From NCBI RefSeq assembly GCF_026343115.1, contig NZ_JAPEMC010000003.1, positions 124,001-188,000 on the forward strand: a stretch of 64,000 nucleotides of DNA, written 5' to 3'. The notes below the pieces were generated by a model. The model was given only the letters and a program-made list of their open reading frames with translations, was not told the origin of the DNA and made no database searches. The stretch comes from Streptomyces sp. NBC_00102 (GTDB taxonomy: Bacteria > Actinomycetota > Actinomycetes > Streptomycetales > Streptomycetaceae). The position numbers were made by a program, and so were the translations under genes. Below, in pieces: positions 35,304 to 44,177 of the stretch; position 1 is the first letter of the stretch; the number at the start of each line of letters is the position of its first letter.

Positions 35304-35442
35304 GCCCCGTTCCCCGCCCTCTTATCGCCCCGATGTCGGGCACCAGCTTGCCCGTGGTCCGGCAGGCTGCGCACGGCGGTGCGCCTCGGACGCCCGGGGC
35401 GGCGCCAGGCTCTCGATGCGTTCCCGCGACTCCCCCGCACGC

Positions 35443-35479
35443 CACGAGGGCCGATCGGCGTGCCGGATCGGCCCTCGTG
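35443..35479 (-). terminator. 14-bp hairpin after the DUF6381-like gene
   Basis: Arms 35443-35456 and 35466-35479 pair perfectly with a nine-base loop, about 50 bp past the stop of the gene at 35530-35721. Confidence 0.75.
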
Positions 35480-35529
35480 CGGCCCCTGGATACGGGCCGG
35501 GTGCGCGGAACGCGGGAGGAGCCCTGGTC

Positions 35530-35721
35530 CTACAGCTGCGGGTAGATGTCCCCGCTGCTCATGCCGGACTGCTGCTCGCTGCGGTCCCGCATCTTGCGGG
35601 CCTTCTCCGCCAGGCGCTGCCGCTCGTCGGGGTCCTTGGCCTTCTCGGCCGCGTCGCTCAGTTGCTGTGCCTTCTCCCGCATCTGCTTGGCCAGCTTGGC
35701 GGGTTCGTCCACTCCGCTCAT
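35530..35721 (-). CDS. DUF6381-like small helical protein
   Basis: A 63-residue, highly charged, heptad-like helical protein (KLAKQMREKAQQLSDAAEKA, DERQRLAEKARKMRDRSEQQ) ending SSGDIYPQL, the typical end of the DUF6381 family in Streptomyces. A ribosome site GAGGAG lies just upstream of ATG 35721. Function unknown; small proteins of this kind are often stress-induced. Monocistronic. Confidence 0.82.
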   Translation of the reverse strand: MSGVDEPAKLAKQMREKAQQLSDAAEKAKDPDERQRLAEKARKMRDRSEQQSGMSSGDIYPQL

Positions 35722-35869
35722 CACCACTCCTCGTCCGCTGGGCATCCGACGCTCCCAGCGAAGCAGCAGGACGGGGCCGACGCATCTCGGCGGGCCGCTG
35801 CGGACCGCTCTCCGCCCGGTCACCGGCCGCCGACACCCGTCACCGCCACCGGCCACAAGGCCCGCCCCG

Positions 35870-37108
35870 CTACTCGTCGGCGCTCTCCACGGCCGCGGGC
35901 GTTTCGGCGCGGGGAAGCCTGGTGGCCGTGTAGTCCGCCACCGCGGCCGTCAGGCCGATGTCGTGCTGGGCCCGCTCGGAGAGGAACCAGCGGTGCTCCA
36001 GCAGCTCGTGGTAGAGCTCGGCCGGGTCCATGGAGCCCCGCAGATCGAGCGGGACGGCCCGGACCGTGGGCCGGAACTGGTCGCGGACCCAGCGGTGCGC
36101 GAGGACCTCCGTACGCGCCCCGAGCGGGTCGCCGGGGGCGTAGTCGTCCTGGGTGGCCATCCAGCTCTCCAGGTCGTTCAGGAGCCGCCGCGCCTGGTTC
36201 TCCTCGGTGTCGAGGCCGGTCAGCCGCAGCAGCTGGCGCTGGTGGTGGCCCGCGTCGACGACCTTGGGCACGAAGGTGACGGTGTCGCCGTCCGGGGAGT
36301 TGACGATCTGCATCTCGGCGACGTCGAAGCCCATGTCGTTGAGCCGGCGCACTCGTCGCTCTATGTAGTGGTACTTGCCCGCCGGGTAGACGGAGGTGCG
36401 GGTCAGCTCCTGCCACAGCGCGGTGTACCGCCGGGAGATCTCGGCGCCGAACGCGATCGGGTCCACCGAGGGGTGGAGCGCTCCGGCGGCCTCCAGGTCG
36501 AGCATCTCGCCGCTGATGTTGACGCGGGCGAGGTCGATGTCGTACTCCCGCTGCCCGTCGCTGAGCCGCTCGTGGGTCTCGCCGGTCTCGGCGTCCACGA
36601 GGTAGGCGGCGTAGGCGCCCGCGTCACGCCGGAAGAGGGTGTTCGAGAGCGAGCAGTCGCCCCAGGCGAAGCCGACGAGGTGGAGCCGGACGAGCAGGAC
36701 CGCGAGGGCGTCCATCAGCCGGTGCACGGTGGAGGGGCGCATGGTGGTCTCGAACATCGAGCGGTAGGGCAGCGAGCCGTTGAGGTGCCGGGTGATCAGT
36801 ACGGGCTCCAGCGGTTCGCCGTCCGCCCCGACCCGTCCGGTGACCACGGCGAGGGGGTCGACCGCGGGTATCCCGAGCCGGTCGAGGGTGCGGAGCTGGT
36901 CGTACTCGCGTACGGCCGGGCGTTCGGCGAGTTCCTTGACGGCGATCACGTCGGCCCCCGCGCGGGCGTAGCGCACCACGTGGCGGGAGATACCGCGCGG
37001 CAGCGGTACGAGGTACTTCTCCGGCCACTCCTCGAGCGGCAGGTTCCACGGCAGCTCCAGAAGGAGCGCGGGATGTTCGGGGTTGGTGGCGCTGATCTGC
37101 AAAGCCAT
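35870..37108 (-). CDS. DUF4032 / WaaP-like kinase-fold protein
   Basis: A 412-residue protein. The N-terminal region holds a kinase-like fold: VIAVKELAERPAVREYDQL (Lys and Glu positions of the ATP site), VLITRHLNGSLPYRSMF hinge, and HLVGFAWGDCSLSNTLF, where GDCSLSN corresponds to the HxDxxxxN catalytic loop with the His altered, then YLVDAETGETH as the DFG-like metal motif. The DUF4032 domain follows (ARVNISGEMLDLEAAG to the C-terminus). The actinobacterial family is of unknown function, possibly phosphorylating a sugar or lipid. Single gene. Confidence 0.85.
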   Translation of the reverse strand: MALQISATNPEHPALLLELPWNLPLEEWPEKYLVPLPRGISRHVVRYARAGADVIAVKELAERPAVREYDQLRTLDRLGIPAVDPLAVVTGRVGADGEPLEPVLITRHLNGSLPYRSMFETTMRPSTVHRLMDALAVLLVRLHLVGFAWGDCSLSNTLFRRDAGAYAAYLVDAETGETHERLSDGQREYDIDLARVNISGEMLDLEAAGALHPSVDPIAFGAEISRRYTALWQELTRTSVYPAGKYHYIERRVRRLNDMGFDVAEMQIVNSPDGDTVTFVPKVVDAGHHQRQLLRLTGLDTEENQARRLLNDLESWMATQDDYAPGDPLGARTEVLAHRWVRDQFRPTVRAVPLDLRGSMDPAELYHELLEHRWFLSERAQHDIGLTAAVADYTATRLPRAETPAAVESADE

Positions 37109-37212
37109 GGTTCGCCTCGCTCGTACGGGTGACGGGCCACCAGTGTGCGGGACGCCGTCGTACGGGCCGGGGGGCGGGGTACCCGCGGGTCCCCCGGCCG
37201 CTCGCCGCTCCC

Positions 37213-37674
37213 CTACCGGTCCCCGGGTGTGGTGTCCGGGCGCGCGGTGTGGTCGGGGCGGCCGCGGGTCCTGCGGGCCTCCTTGAGCTCCGCCTCGTAC
37301 ACGTGCGTACGTCCTGCGGCGAGTTCGTCCACCAGACTCCGCTCGATCTCGGCGAAGGGACGGTAGTAGGTGCGGTCGTACGCCTCGACGATCTGGAAGG
37401 TCCAGTGGCCGGGGATGACGTTGCGGCCCACGATCTCCCGGTCGACCAGTTCCGCGGCGCGGTCGTGCCCGGCCTCGCGGAGCAGCCGTACCGCGTCGCC
37501 GAGCTGGAAGTCGGCGCCGCCGGTGAGCTGGTGGAAGGTGTAGAGGGCGCCGCGGGCGCGCTCGGTGGTCTCCAGCGCCTCCGACAGGACGCTCAGGGCG
37601 CGGACGGTCGCGTCGCTCACCCCGTCGGGGCGGGTGTGGGCGGTGTCCGGGCGGTCGGCGTGTTCTTCACTCAT
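37213..37674 (-). CDS. Conserved hypothetical protein, 153 aa
   Basis: A helical soluble protein with a disordered acidic N-terminus; the core is ALSVLSEALETTERARGALY, FHQLTGGADFQLGDAVRLLR, NVIPGHWTFQIVEAYDRTYY and VDELAAGRTHVYEAELKEAR. I have seen similar single-domain proteins in Streptomyces but know no function. ATG 37674 chosen as the only good start. It is 104 bp upstream of the DUF4032 gene on the same strand. Confidence 0.7.
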   Translation of the reverse strand: MSEEHADRPDTAHTRPDGVSDATVRALSVLSEALETTERARGALYTFHQLTGGADFQLGDAVRLLREAGHDRAAELVDREIVGRNVIPGHWTFQIVEAYDRTYYRPFAEIERSLVDELAAGRTHVYEAELKEARRTRGRPDHTARPDTTPGDR

Positions 37675-37783
37675 GCCCGGTACCTGCCCGCCCCCGGGCA
37701 CAGGACAGGGCTCGGACCACCCCGGCCACCCGACCGGACGCGGGCGGTACGTGCGACGGGCCGTACAGGGCGTGGAAGCGGTT

Positions 37784-39223
37784 CTACAGGGCCGTCATGA
37801 CGTGCTTGATGCGGGTGTAGTCCTCGAAGCCGTAGGCGGAGAGGTCCTTGCCGTAACCGGACTTCTTGAACCCGCCGTGCGGCATCTCGGCGACCAGCGC
37901 CATGTGGCTGTTGATCCAGACGCAGCCGAAGTCGAGGTTCTTCGACATCCGCATCGCGCGGGCGTGGTCCTTGGTCCACACCGAGGAGGCGAGCGCGTAC
38001 TCGACGCCGTTGGCGAACTCCAGGGCCTGGGCCTCGTCGGTGAAGGACTGCACGGTGATGACGGGGCCGAAGACCTCGTTCTGGATGATCTCGTCGTCCT
38101 GGCGCAGGCCGGAGACGACGGTCGGCGCCCAGAAGTAGCCCTTGTCACCGACCCGGTGGCCGCCCGCCTCGACGGTCGCGTGCGCCGGGAGGCGGTCGAT
38201 GAACCCGCTGACCTGGGCGAGCTGGTTGGCGTTGTTGAGCGGGCCGTAGAGCACGTCCTCGTCGTCCGGCAGGCCCGTCTTCGTCTCCTTGGCCGCCGCC
38301 GCCAGCGCCGCGACGAACGCGTCGTGCACCGACTCGTGCACCAGCACCCGGGTCGCCGCCGTACAGTCCTGACCGGCGTTGAAGAAGCCGCCGACGATCA
38401 GGTCCTCCACGGCCTTCTCCAGGTCCGCGTCCTCGAAGACGACCGCCGGGGCCTTGCCGCCGAGCTCCAGATGGACGCGCTTGACGTCCTTGGCCGCCGA
38501 CGCGGCGACCTGCATGCCGGCGCGTACGGAACCGGTGATCGAGGCCATCGCGGGGGTCGGGTGCTCCACCATCATGCGGCCGGTCTCGCGGTCGCCGCAG
38601 ACGACGTTGAAGACGCCGGGCGGGAGGTCCATCTCGGCGAGTACACCGCCGATGATCTCGGCGATCAGCGCGGTCGAGGCGGGGGTGGTGTCGGAAGGCT
38701 TGATGACGACGGCGTTGCCGGCGGCCAGGGCCGGGGCGAACTTCCAGACCGCCATCAGCAGCGGGTAGTTCCAGGGGGCGACCTGGGCGCAGACACCGAC
38801 CGGCTCGCGCCGGATGATGGAGGTCATGCCCTCCATGTACTCGCCGGCCGAGCGGCCCTCCAGCATGCGGGCGGCACCCGCGAAGAAGCGGATCTGGTCG
38901 ATGGCGGGGGCGAGTTCCTCGCTCCGCGTCAGGTGGAGCGGCTTGCCGGTGTCGCGGCTCTCGGTGGCGACGAGCTCGTCGGCCCGCGCCTCCATCGCGT
39001 CGGCGACCTTGAGCAGGACGCGCTGGCGCACGGCGGGGGTGGTGTCGCGCCACACCGGGAACGCGGCGGCGGCCGCCGCCATGGCGGCGTCGACGTCGGC
39101 CTGACCGGAGAGCGGCGAGGTCGCGTAGACGTCACCGGTGGCCGGGTCCACCACGTCGAGGGTGCGACCGTCCGCGGCGTCCACGGATGTGCCGTCGATG
39201 TAGTTGCGGAACGTGGTGCTCAT
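37784..39223 (-). CDS. Aldehyde dehydrogenase, gamma-aminobutyraldehyde dehydrogenase type
   Basis: A 479-residue NAD(P)-dependent aldehyde dehydrogenase. Catalytic residues are the Glu in LELGGKAPAVVFEDA and the Cys in GQDCTAATRV; the cofactor loop is ITGSVRAGMQVA. The N-terminus (NYIDGTSV), CTAATR and the C-terminal MPHGGFKKSGYGKDLSAYG match enzymes annotated as gamma-aminobutyraldehyde dehydrogenase of putrescine breakdown (PatD-like). It lies 16 bp downstream of the NTF2-like gene, so it is cotranscribed with that gene and the NCS1 permease. The exact aldehyde is not proven. Confidence 0.9.
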   Translation of the reverse strand: MSTTFRNYIDGTSVDAADGRTLDVVDPATGDVYATSPLSGQADVDAAMAAAAAAFPVWRDTTPAVRQRVLLKVADAMEARADELVATESRDTGKPLHLTRSEELAPAIDQIRFFAGAARMLEGRSAGEYMEGMTSIIRREPVGVCAQVAPWNYPLLMAVWKFAPALAAGNAVVIKPSDTTPASTALIAEIIGGVLAEMDLPPGVFNVVCGDRETGRMMVEHPTPAMASITGSVRAGMQVAASAAKDVKRVHLELGGKAPAVVFEDADLEKAVEDLIVGGFFNAGQDCTAATRVLVHESVHDAFVAALAAAAKETKTGLPDDEDVLYGPLNNANQLAQVSGFIDRLPAHATVEAGGHRVGDKGYFWAPTVVSGLRQDDEIIQNEVFGPVITVQSFTDEAQALEFANGVEYALASSVWTKDHARAMRMSKNLDFGCVWINSHMALVAEMPHGGFKKSGYGKDLSAYGFEDYTRIKHVMTAL

Positions 39224-39239
39224 GGAACGGTTCTCCTGG

Positions 39240-39644
39240 TCAGACGGTGGTGCGGGCGGACAGGTGCTCGTGGACGGCGGGCCAGCCGCCGTCGGCCGCG
39301 CGGGCGAAGACGATCGTCTCGCGCTCCAGCAGAGTCTCCTCGCCCGAGGAGGTGGCGACGCGGGTCTCCACGTCGTGGCTGAAGACCGCGGTGTCCCCGA
39401 AGTGCTGGATCAGCTGCTCGGTGGAGGTGCAGGCCAGGACGCGGAAGTCGTCCTCTTCCACCCAGCGCTGCCACAGGGCGCGGTACTCGGCGGTGGAGGC
39501 CAGCCGCTGCGGGGTGGTGTGGAAGACGAAGGTCGCGTCCGGGGCGAAGGCGCCGAAGTAGTCGTCGAGACGGCCTTCGGCGAAGGCCGCGACGAGTGCG
39601 TCGGCGGCGGCCCGCACGTCCTCGTGTCCGGAGGTGTCGCTCAT
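39240..39644 (-). CDS. NTF2-like (SnoaL-type) protein
   Basis: A 134-residue cone-shaped alpha+beta barrel of the nuclear-transport-factor-2 superfamily: DVRAAADALVAAFAEGRLDDYF, FAPDATFVFHTTPQRLAS, SHDVETRVATSSGEETLLER. Members are small enzymes or ligand-binding proteins. Position between permease and aldehyde dehydrogenase (79 and 16 bp spacing) suggests a role in the same catabolic pathway. Start ATG 39644 follows AAGGAGCC. Confidence 0.82.
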   Translation of the reverse strand: MSDTSGHEDVRAAADALVAAFAEGRLDDYFGAFAPDATFVFHTTPQRLASTAEYRALWQRWVEEDDFRVLACTSTEQLIQHFGDTAVFSHDVETRVATSSGEETLLERETIVFARAADGGWPAVHEHLSARTTV

Positions 39645-39723
39645 GGGATCGGCTCCTTGTCGTGGGGGGAAGGAAGCGGGTCGTCGCCGGCCCGTGGGTT
39701 CGGCCCGTGGGCGACCCGTACGG

Positions 39724-41259
39724 TCAGCCCGCGGCGGTCGCCGTCGCCACCGGCTCCTCAATCCCGCCGGTGATGGGCGGGACCTCCGTGTCGGCGGCGC
39801 GGACGAAGCGTGGACCGGCCGGGCCGTAGACCGCGCGGGGCTCGGGGAAGGCCGTCAGCAGCGCGAGGTAGATCACCGCGGCGAGGGCGAGGCCGACCGG
39901 CAGGGAGATGTCCGCGCCGTTCGCGAGGTCGCCGAGCGGGCCGACGAACTGGCCGGGCAGGTTGGTGAAGAGGAGGGCGACGACGGCGGAGACCAGCCAG
40001 GACGCCATGCCGCGCCAGTTCCAGCCGTGGGCGAACCAGTACCGGCCACCGCGCTGGCGGCGGTTGAAGACCTGGAGCGCGTCGGGGTCGTACCAGCCGC
40101 GCCGGGTGACGTAGCCCAGTGCCATGACGACCATCCACGGTGCGGTGCAGGTGATGATCAGCGTCGCGAAGGTGGAGATGGACTGGGCGAGGTTCAGCGC
40201 GAAACGGCCGACGAAGATGAAGGCGATGGAGAGCGCGCCGATGAAGAAGGTCGCCTGGACGCGGCTGAAGCGCGGGAAGACGCTGGAGAAGTCGAGGCCG
40301 GTGCCGTAGAGCGAGGTGGTGCCGGTGGAGAGGCCGCCGATGAGGGCGATCAGGCAGAGCGGCAGGAAGTACCAGCCCGGCGAGATGGCGAGCAGTCCGC
40401 CGACGTAGTTCGGGGCGGCCGGGTCGACGTACTTCGCGGCCTTGGAGGCGATGATCGACGCGGTGGCCAGGCCGAAGAGGAACGGCAGCAGAGTGGCGAT
40501 CTGCGCCAGGAAGGCCGCACCCATCACCCGGCGGCGGGGGGCGCCGGCCGGGATGTAGCGGGACCAGTCGCCGAGGAAGGCGCCGAAGGAGACCGGGTTG
40601 GAGAGCACGATCAGTGCCGCGCCGATGAAAGACGGCCAGAACAGCGGGTCGGCGGTCGAGGCGAAGGAGCCCGCGTAGCCGGGGTCGAAGTCGCCCCAGA
40701 AGGCGAAGGCGCCGAGCACGAAGAGCGCGGAGGCGGCCATCACGGCGATCTTGTTGACCAGCAGCATGAAGCGGAAGCCGTAGACGCAGACGACCAGGAC
40801 GAGCCCGGCGAAGATCGCGTAGGCGATGCCGTACGACACGTCCGACTCGGGGACGTCGACCAGACGGTGCGCTCCGCCGACGAGGGCGTCGCCGGAGGAC
40901 CAGACCGAGATCGAGAAGAAGGCGACGGCGGTCAGCAGCGAGAGGAAGGAGCCGACGACGCGTCCGTGGACGCCCAGGTGGGCGGAGGAGGAGACGGCGT
41001 TGTTGGTTCCGTTCGCCGGGCCGAAGAGTGCCATCGGTGCCAGCAGCAGCGCCCCGGCGACCAGGCCGAGGACGGTGGCGGCGACGCCCTGCCAGAAGGA
41101 GAGCCCGAAGAGGATGGGGAAGGCGCCGAGGACGCACGTCGCGAACGTGTTGGCTCCGCCGAAGGCGAGGCGGAACAGATCGATCGGGCGGGCCGTGCGG
41201 TCCCCGTCCGGGATCCGCTCGACCCCATAGGTCTCGATTTCGGTGATCGAGCTGGTCAC
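39724..41259 (-). CDS. NCS1-family cytosine/purine permease
   Basis: A 511-residue transporter with about 12 transmembrane segments. NCS1 landmarks are the N-terminal RTARPIDLFRLAFGGANTF, the substrate-site region SNPVSFGAFLGDWSRYIP and the GWNWRGMASWLVSAVV segment; the family symports nucleobases, allantoin, hydantoins or vitamins with Na+ or H+. The first gene of a three-gene set with an NTF2-like protein and an aldehyde dehydrogenase, and divergent from a PucR regulator 108 bp away, which probably controls it. The substrate may be a nitrogen-rich heterocycle. Confidence 0.92.
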   Translation of the reverse strand: MTSSITEIETYGVERIPDGDRTARPIDLFRLAFGGANTFATCVLGAFPILFGLSFWQGVAATVLGLVAGALLLAPMALFGPANGTNNAVSSSAHLGVHGRVVGSFLSLLTAVAFFSISVWSSGDALVGGAHRLVDVPESDVSYGIAYAIFAGLVLVVCVYGFRFMLLVNKIAVMAASALFVLGAFAFWGDFDPGYAGSFASTADPLFWPSFIGAALIVLSNPVSFGAFLGDWSRYIPAGAPRRRVMGAAFLAQIATLLPFLFGLATASIIASKAAKYVDPAAPNYVGGLLAISPGWYFLPLCLIALIGGLSTGTTSLYGTGLDFSSVFPRFSRVQATFFIGALSIAFIFVGRFALNLAQSISTFATLIITCTAPWMVVMALGYVTRRGWYDPDALQVFNRRQRGGRYWFAHGWNWRGMASWLVSAVVALLFTNLPGQFVGPLGDLANGADISLPVGLALAAVIYLALLTAFPEPRAVYGPAGPRFVRAADTEVPPITGGIEEPVATATAAG

Positions 41260-41335
41260 GGGCGTGTCACCTTCCGTTCATGTCGTGCAGCAGTGACGAG
41301 CCCACAGTCTGGCCCCCCGCGTGATCGGCGACAAT

Positions 41336-41360
41336 TGTGTCAGTCACAGAGCGATAGGCT
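41336..41360 (+). promoter_or_regulatory. Leaderless promoter and inverted repeat before pucR-type gene
   Basis: A minus-10 TAGGCT (41355-41360) is seven bases before the GTG at 41368, so the message is probably leaderless. Just upstream TGTG-N5-CACA (41336-41348) is a small inverted repeat that could be an operator shared with the divergent permease gene. Confidence 0.4.
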
Positions 41361-41367
41361 TCTTTCT

Positions 41368-42828
41368 GTGGCCAGCGACAAACTCACCGTGGAGGATCTC
41401 CTCTCCTTCCCCGCACTCCAGCTCTCCGTGAAGGCGGGCAGCGCCGGGCTGGGGCGGTCCGTCTCCTGGGCGCACGCCAGCGAGCTGGACGATCCGACGC
41501 CCTGGTTGCTGGGGTCCGAGCTGATCATGACGGCGGGGCTGGCGGTCCCGGCCACGGCCGCCGGACAGCGCGCCTACCTCGAACGTCTGGACGACGCCGG
41601 GGTCTCCGGGCTTGCGCTCTCCGCACAGCTGCACATGCCCGTCCTGCACGACGACTTCTTCCGGGCCTCCGAGGAACGGGGCTTCCCGGTGCTGGAAGTA
41701 CCGCTCTCGGTCCCCTTCATCGCCGTCGCGCAGGAGGTCGCCGCGGCGGTGCAGGAGGACGCCCGGCACCGCCTCGGCGCCCAGCTCCAGGTCTTCGGCT
41801 CGCTGCGCTGGCTGGTCGCGGAGGACCTCGACACCCCTACCCTGCTCCGCCGGCTCGAACGTCTCTCCGGGTACGACGTGTACCTCTGCACACCGCAGGG
41901 CCGTCCCCTGCTTCCGGGCGTCCCGGTACCGGACCCGTCGGTGCTGCCGGACTCCGTGGACGCACCGCCGACCGTGCCGGGCGGCTTCGTGCTGCCCGTC
42001 CCCGCGCCCGGCGGTCCGGCCGGGTTCCTCGTCGCCTACGAACGCGAGGGCGCCCAGCCCGCCGGGCTCGCGGTGGCCCAGCACATCGCCACGGTGGCCG
42101 CACTGCGGCTCGCGATGGTCCGCAACGAGCGCGAGACGCTCCGCCGGCAAGGTGCGGAGACCCTCGCCGAGCTGCTCCAGGAGGTGCTCGACCCGGAGGC
42201 GGCCCGCCGCAGGCTCGCCCGGCACGCGATCGAGGGGGACACCGTCCTGATGGTGGTGCGCCACACCACCGACGAGCAGCTCCTGCACGTCCTCGCGGAC
42301 CAGCCGCACCTGCTGCTCACCCGGGGCGAGGACCGCTACGTGCTCGGCGCGCCGGAGCTCGCGGACGCGGTGGGCACCCTGCCCATGGCGGCGACCGGGA
42401 TGAGCCGCCCCTTCCGGCCGGGCGCGGCGCTGAAGGTGGCGCAGCGGGAGGCGGTCTGGGCCGCGTCGAAGGCCGCCGAGTCGGGGCGGCCGGTGGTCCG
42501 TTACGGCGACGACCTGACGGGCCGGTGGCTGCCGGACGACCCCTCGGTGCTCTCCGCGCTGGTCGAGAACGTGCTCGGTGAGGTGCTCAGGTACGACGCG
42601 GCCCACGACTCCCAGTTGCTCGTCTCGGTGCGTACGTGGATGGAGCGGGACCGGCGGACCGAGGCCGCCGCCGCGGCACTGCACATCCACCCCAACACCC
42701 TGGCGTACCGGCTGCGCCGCTTCGGGGCGCTGGCGGAGCGCGACCTGGCGTCCACCGGCGCGCTGTCGGAGGTCTGGCTGGCGATCCAGGCCGCGGGCAC
42801 TCTGGGGCTCGCCGAACGGGTGGTGTGA
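41368..42828 (+). CDS. PucR-family transcriptional regulator
   Basis: A 486-residue regulator. The N-terminal PucR domain (LTVEDLLSFPALQLSVKAGS, SELDDPTPWLLGSELIMTAG) is followed by a GGDEF-like middle region and the C-terminal PucR helix-turn-helix (RTEAAAALHIHPNTLAYRLRRFGAL-like, about 435-460). PucR proteins activate purine, allantoin or GABA catabolic genes. Its divergence from the permease operon makes that operon its likely target. GTG 41368 is chosen because of the minus-10 seven bases upstream and because the protein begins directly with the conserved domain. Confidence 0.92.
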   Translation: MASDKLTVEDLLSFPALQLSVKAGSAGLGRSVSWAHASELDDPTPWLLGSELIMTAGLAVPATAAGQRAYLERLDDAGVSGLALSAQLHMPVLHDDFFRASEERGFPVLEVPLSVPFIAVAQEVAAAVQEDARHRLGAQLQVFGSLRWLVAEDLDTPTLLRRLERLSGYDVYLCTPQGRPLLPGVPVPDPSVLPDSVDAPPTVPGGFVLPVPAPGGPAGFLVAYEREGAQPAGLAVAQHIATVAALRLAMVRNERETLRRQGAETLAELLQEVLDPEAARRRLARHAIEGDTVLMVVRHTTDEQLLHVLADQPHLLLTRGEDRYVLGAPELADAVGTLPMAATGMSRPFRPGAALKVAQREAVWAASKAAESGRPVVRYGDDLTGRWLPDDPSVLSALVENVLGEVLRYDAAHDSQLLVSVRTWMERDRRTEAAAAALHIHPNTLAYRLRRFGALAERDLASTGALSEVWLAIQAAGTLGLAERVV

Positions 42829-42939
42829 TCCCCGGGAGTATCGCGACGCGTCCGGATCCGCGCGAGTGCGCGGGCACGGACCGGGCGGATCGCCGGACGC
42901 GGGGCGGCCGGACGCCGGACAATCCGCAGAGCACCCTCC

Positions 42940-42970
42940 ACCGGGTGGTGTCCGGCGGGCACCACCCGGT
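42940..42970 (+). terminator. 11-bp hairpin between pucR-type gene and dhaK
   Basis: Arms 42940-42950 and 42960-42970 pair perfectly around a nine-base loop. It follows the regulator gene and precedes the dhaK ribosome site (AGGAG near 42990), so it may terminate the first or modulate the second. Confidence 0.5.
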
Positions 42971-43000
42971 CCGCCCCGCCCTCGCCGTCAGGAGTTGCCC

Positions 43001-43993
43001 GTGCGCATGCTCATCAACGTCCCCGAGACCGTGGTCGCCGACGCGCTGCGCGGCATCGCCGCCGCCCATCCCGAGCTGACCGTCGACGTCCCCGGCCGGC
43101 TGATCGTGCGGCGGGACGCCCCCGTGGAAGGGAAGGTGGCGCTGGTCTCCGGCGGCGGATCGGGGCACGAACCGCTGCACGCGGGTTTCGTCGGTCCGGG
43201 GATGCTGTCGGCCGCGTGCGCCGGGGAGGTCTTCACCTCTCCGGTGCCCGATCAGATGGTGCGGGCCGCGGCGGCCGTCGACAGCGGCGCCGGAGTCCTC
43301 TTCGTCGTCAAGAACTACGCCGGGGACGTGCTGAGTTTCGAGATGGCCGCCGAGCTCGCCGAGGAGGAGGGCGTACGGGTCGAGCGGGTGCTGGTGGACG
43401 ACGACGTGGCGGTCGCTGACAGCACCTTCACCGCCGGGCGGCGGGGCACCGGAGCGGCGCTCTTCGTCGAGAAGATCGCCGGAGCGCTGGCCGAGGAGGG
43501 GGCGCCGCTGGAGCGGGTCGCGGAGGTGGCACGCCGGGTCAACGCGAACTGCCGGAGTTTCGGCGTCGCGCTGAGCTCCGTCACCACCCCGGCGAAGGGC
43601 TCCCCCACCTTCGACCTCCCGCCCGGTGAGCTGGAGTTGGGCATCGGCATCCACGGCGAGCCGGGCCGTGAGCGGCGCCCGATGATGACGTCCGGGGAGA
43701 TCGCCGACTTCGCGGTGCACGCGGTTCTGGAGGATCTGCGACCGGACGGACCGGTACTCGCACTGGTCAACGGCATGGGCGCGACTCCCCTGTTGGAGCT
43801 GTACGGCTTCAATGCGGAGGTGCACCGGGTACTTTCCGAGCGGCGTGTCCCGGTGGCCCGTACGCTCGTGGGGAATTACGTGACCTCGCTCGACATGGCG
43901 GGCTGTTCGGTGACGCTCTGCAGCGTCGACGAGGAACTGCTGCGGCTCTGGGACGCACCGGTGCGGACGGCCGCGCTCCGCTGGGGCCGGTGA
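43001..43993 (+). CDS. dhaK: Dihydroxyacetone kinase subunit K
   Basis: The 330-residue substrate-binding subunit of a PTS-type dihydroxyacetone kinase. DhaK holds dihydroxyacetone as a hemiaminal to a His; the matching stretch is ELGIGIHGEPG (about 211-221). Other blocks are VSGGGSGHEPLHAGFVG, CAGEVFTSP, VKNYAGDVLSFEMA and KGSPTFDLPPGE. GTG 43001 follows AGGAG. Normally dhaK is followed by dhaL (ADP/phosphate subunit) and dhaM (phosphocarrier). Here dhaL is absent and only a scrap of dhaM remains, so the kinase cannot work unless partners are encoded elsewhere. Confidence 0.92.
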   Translation: MRMLINVPETVVADALRGIAAAHPELTVDVPGRLIVRRDAPVEGKVALVSGGGSGHEPLHAGFVGPGMLSAACAGEVFTSPVPDQMVRAAAAVDSGAGVLFVVKNYAGDVLSFEMAAELAEEEGVRVERVLVDDDVAVADSTFTAGRRGTGAALFVEKIAGALAEEGAPLERVAEVARRVNANCRSFGVALSSVTTPAKGSPTFDLPPGELELGIGIHGEPGRERRPMMTSGEIADFAVHAVLEDLRPDGPVLALVNGMGATPLLELYGFNAEVHRVLSERRVPVARTLVGNYVTSLDMAGCSVTLCSVDEELLRLWDAPVRTAALRWGR

Positions 43994-44007
43994 CGTGCGG
44001 GAGACGG

Positions 44008-44122
44008 GTGAGCGGATCGGGGCCGGTCGGCATCGGGCTGGTCTCGCACAGCGGGCCGGTGGCGGAGTCCGTGGGTGGCGCTGGTGCGGGGACTCGCGGC
44101 GTACGAGTACCGCAAGGTGTGA
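44008..44122 (+). pseudogene. Remnant of dhaM (phosphocarrier subunit), internally deleted
   Basis: GTG 44008 starts a frame reading PVGIGLVSHSGPVAESV, the conserved N-terminus of DhaM with the His that is phosphorylated. One base later the frame shifts to VALVRGLAAYEYRKV and stops at 44122. The rest of DhaM and all of DhaL are missing. This fits a deletion that fused the dhaK end to a dhaM scrap. Confidence 0.6.
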
Positions 44123-44124
44123 GC

Positions 44125-44162
44125 GGCGGGCGCGGGGAGGACGGAAAATCCCCGCGCCCGCC
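44125..44162. terminator. 14-bp hairpin between convergent units
   Basis: Arms 44125-44138 and 44149-44162 pair perfectly with a ten-base loop containing AAAA. It closes both the dhaK region and the large phosphoesterase gene. Confidence 0.82.
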
Positions 44163-44177
44163 CAGTTGTGCGACCGG

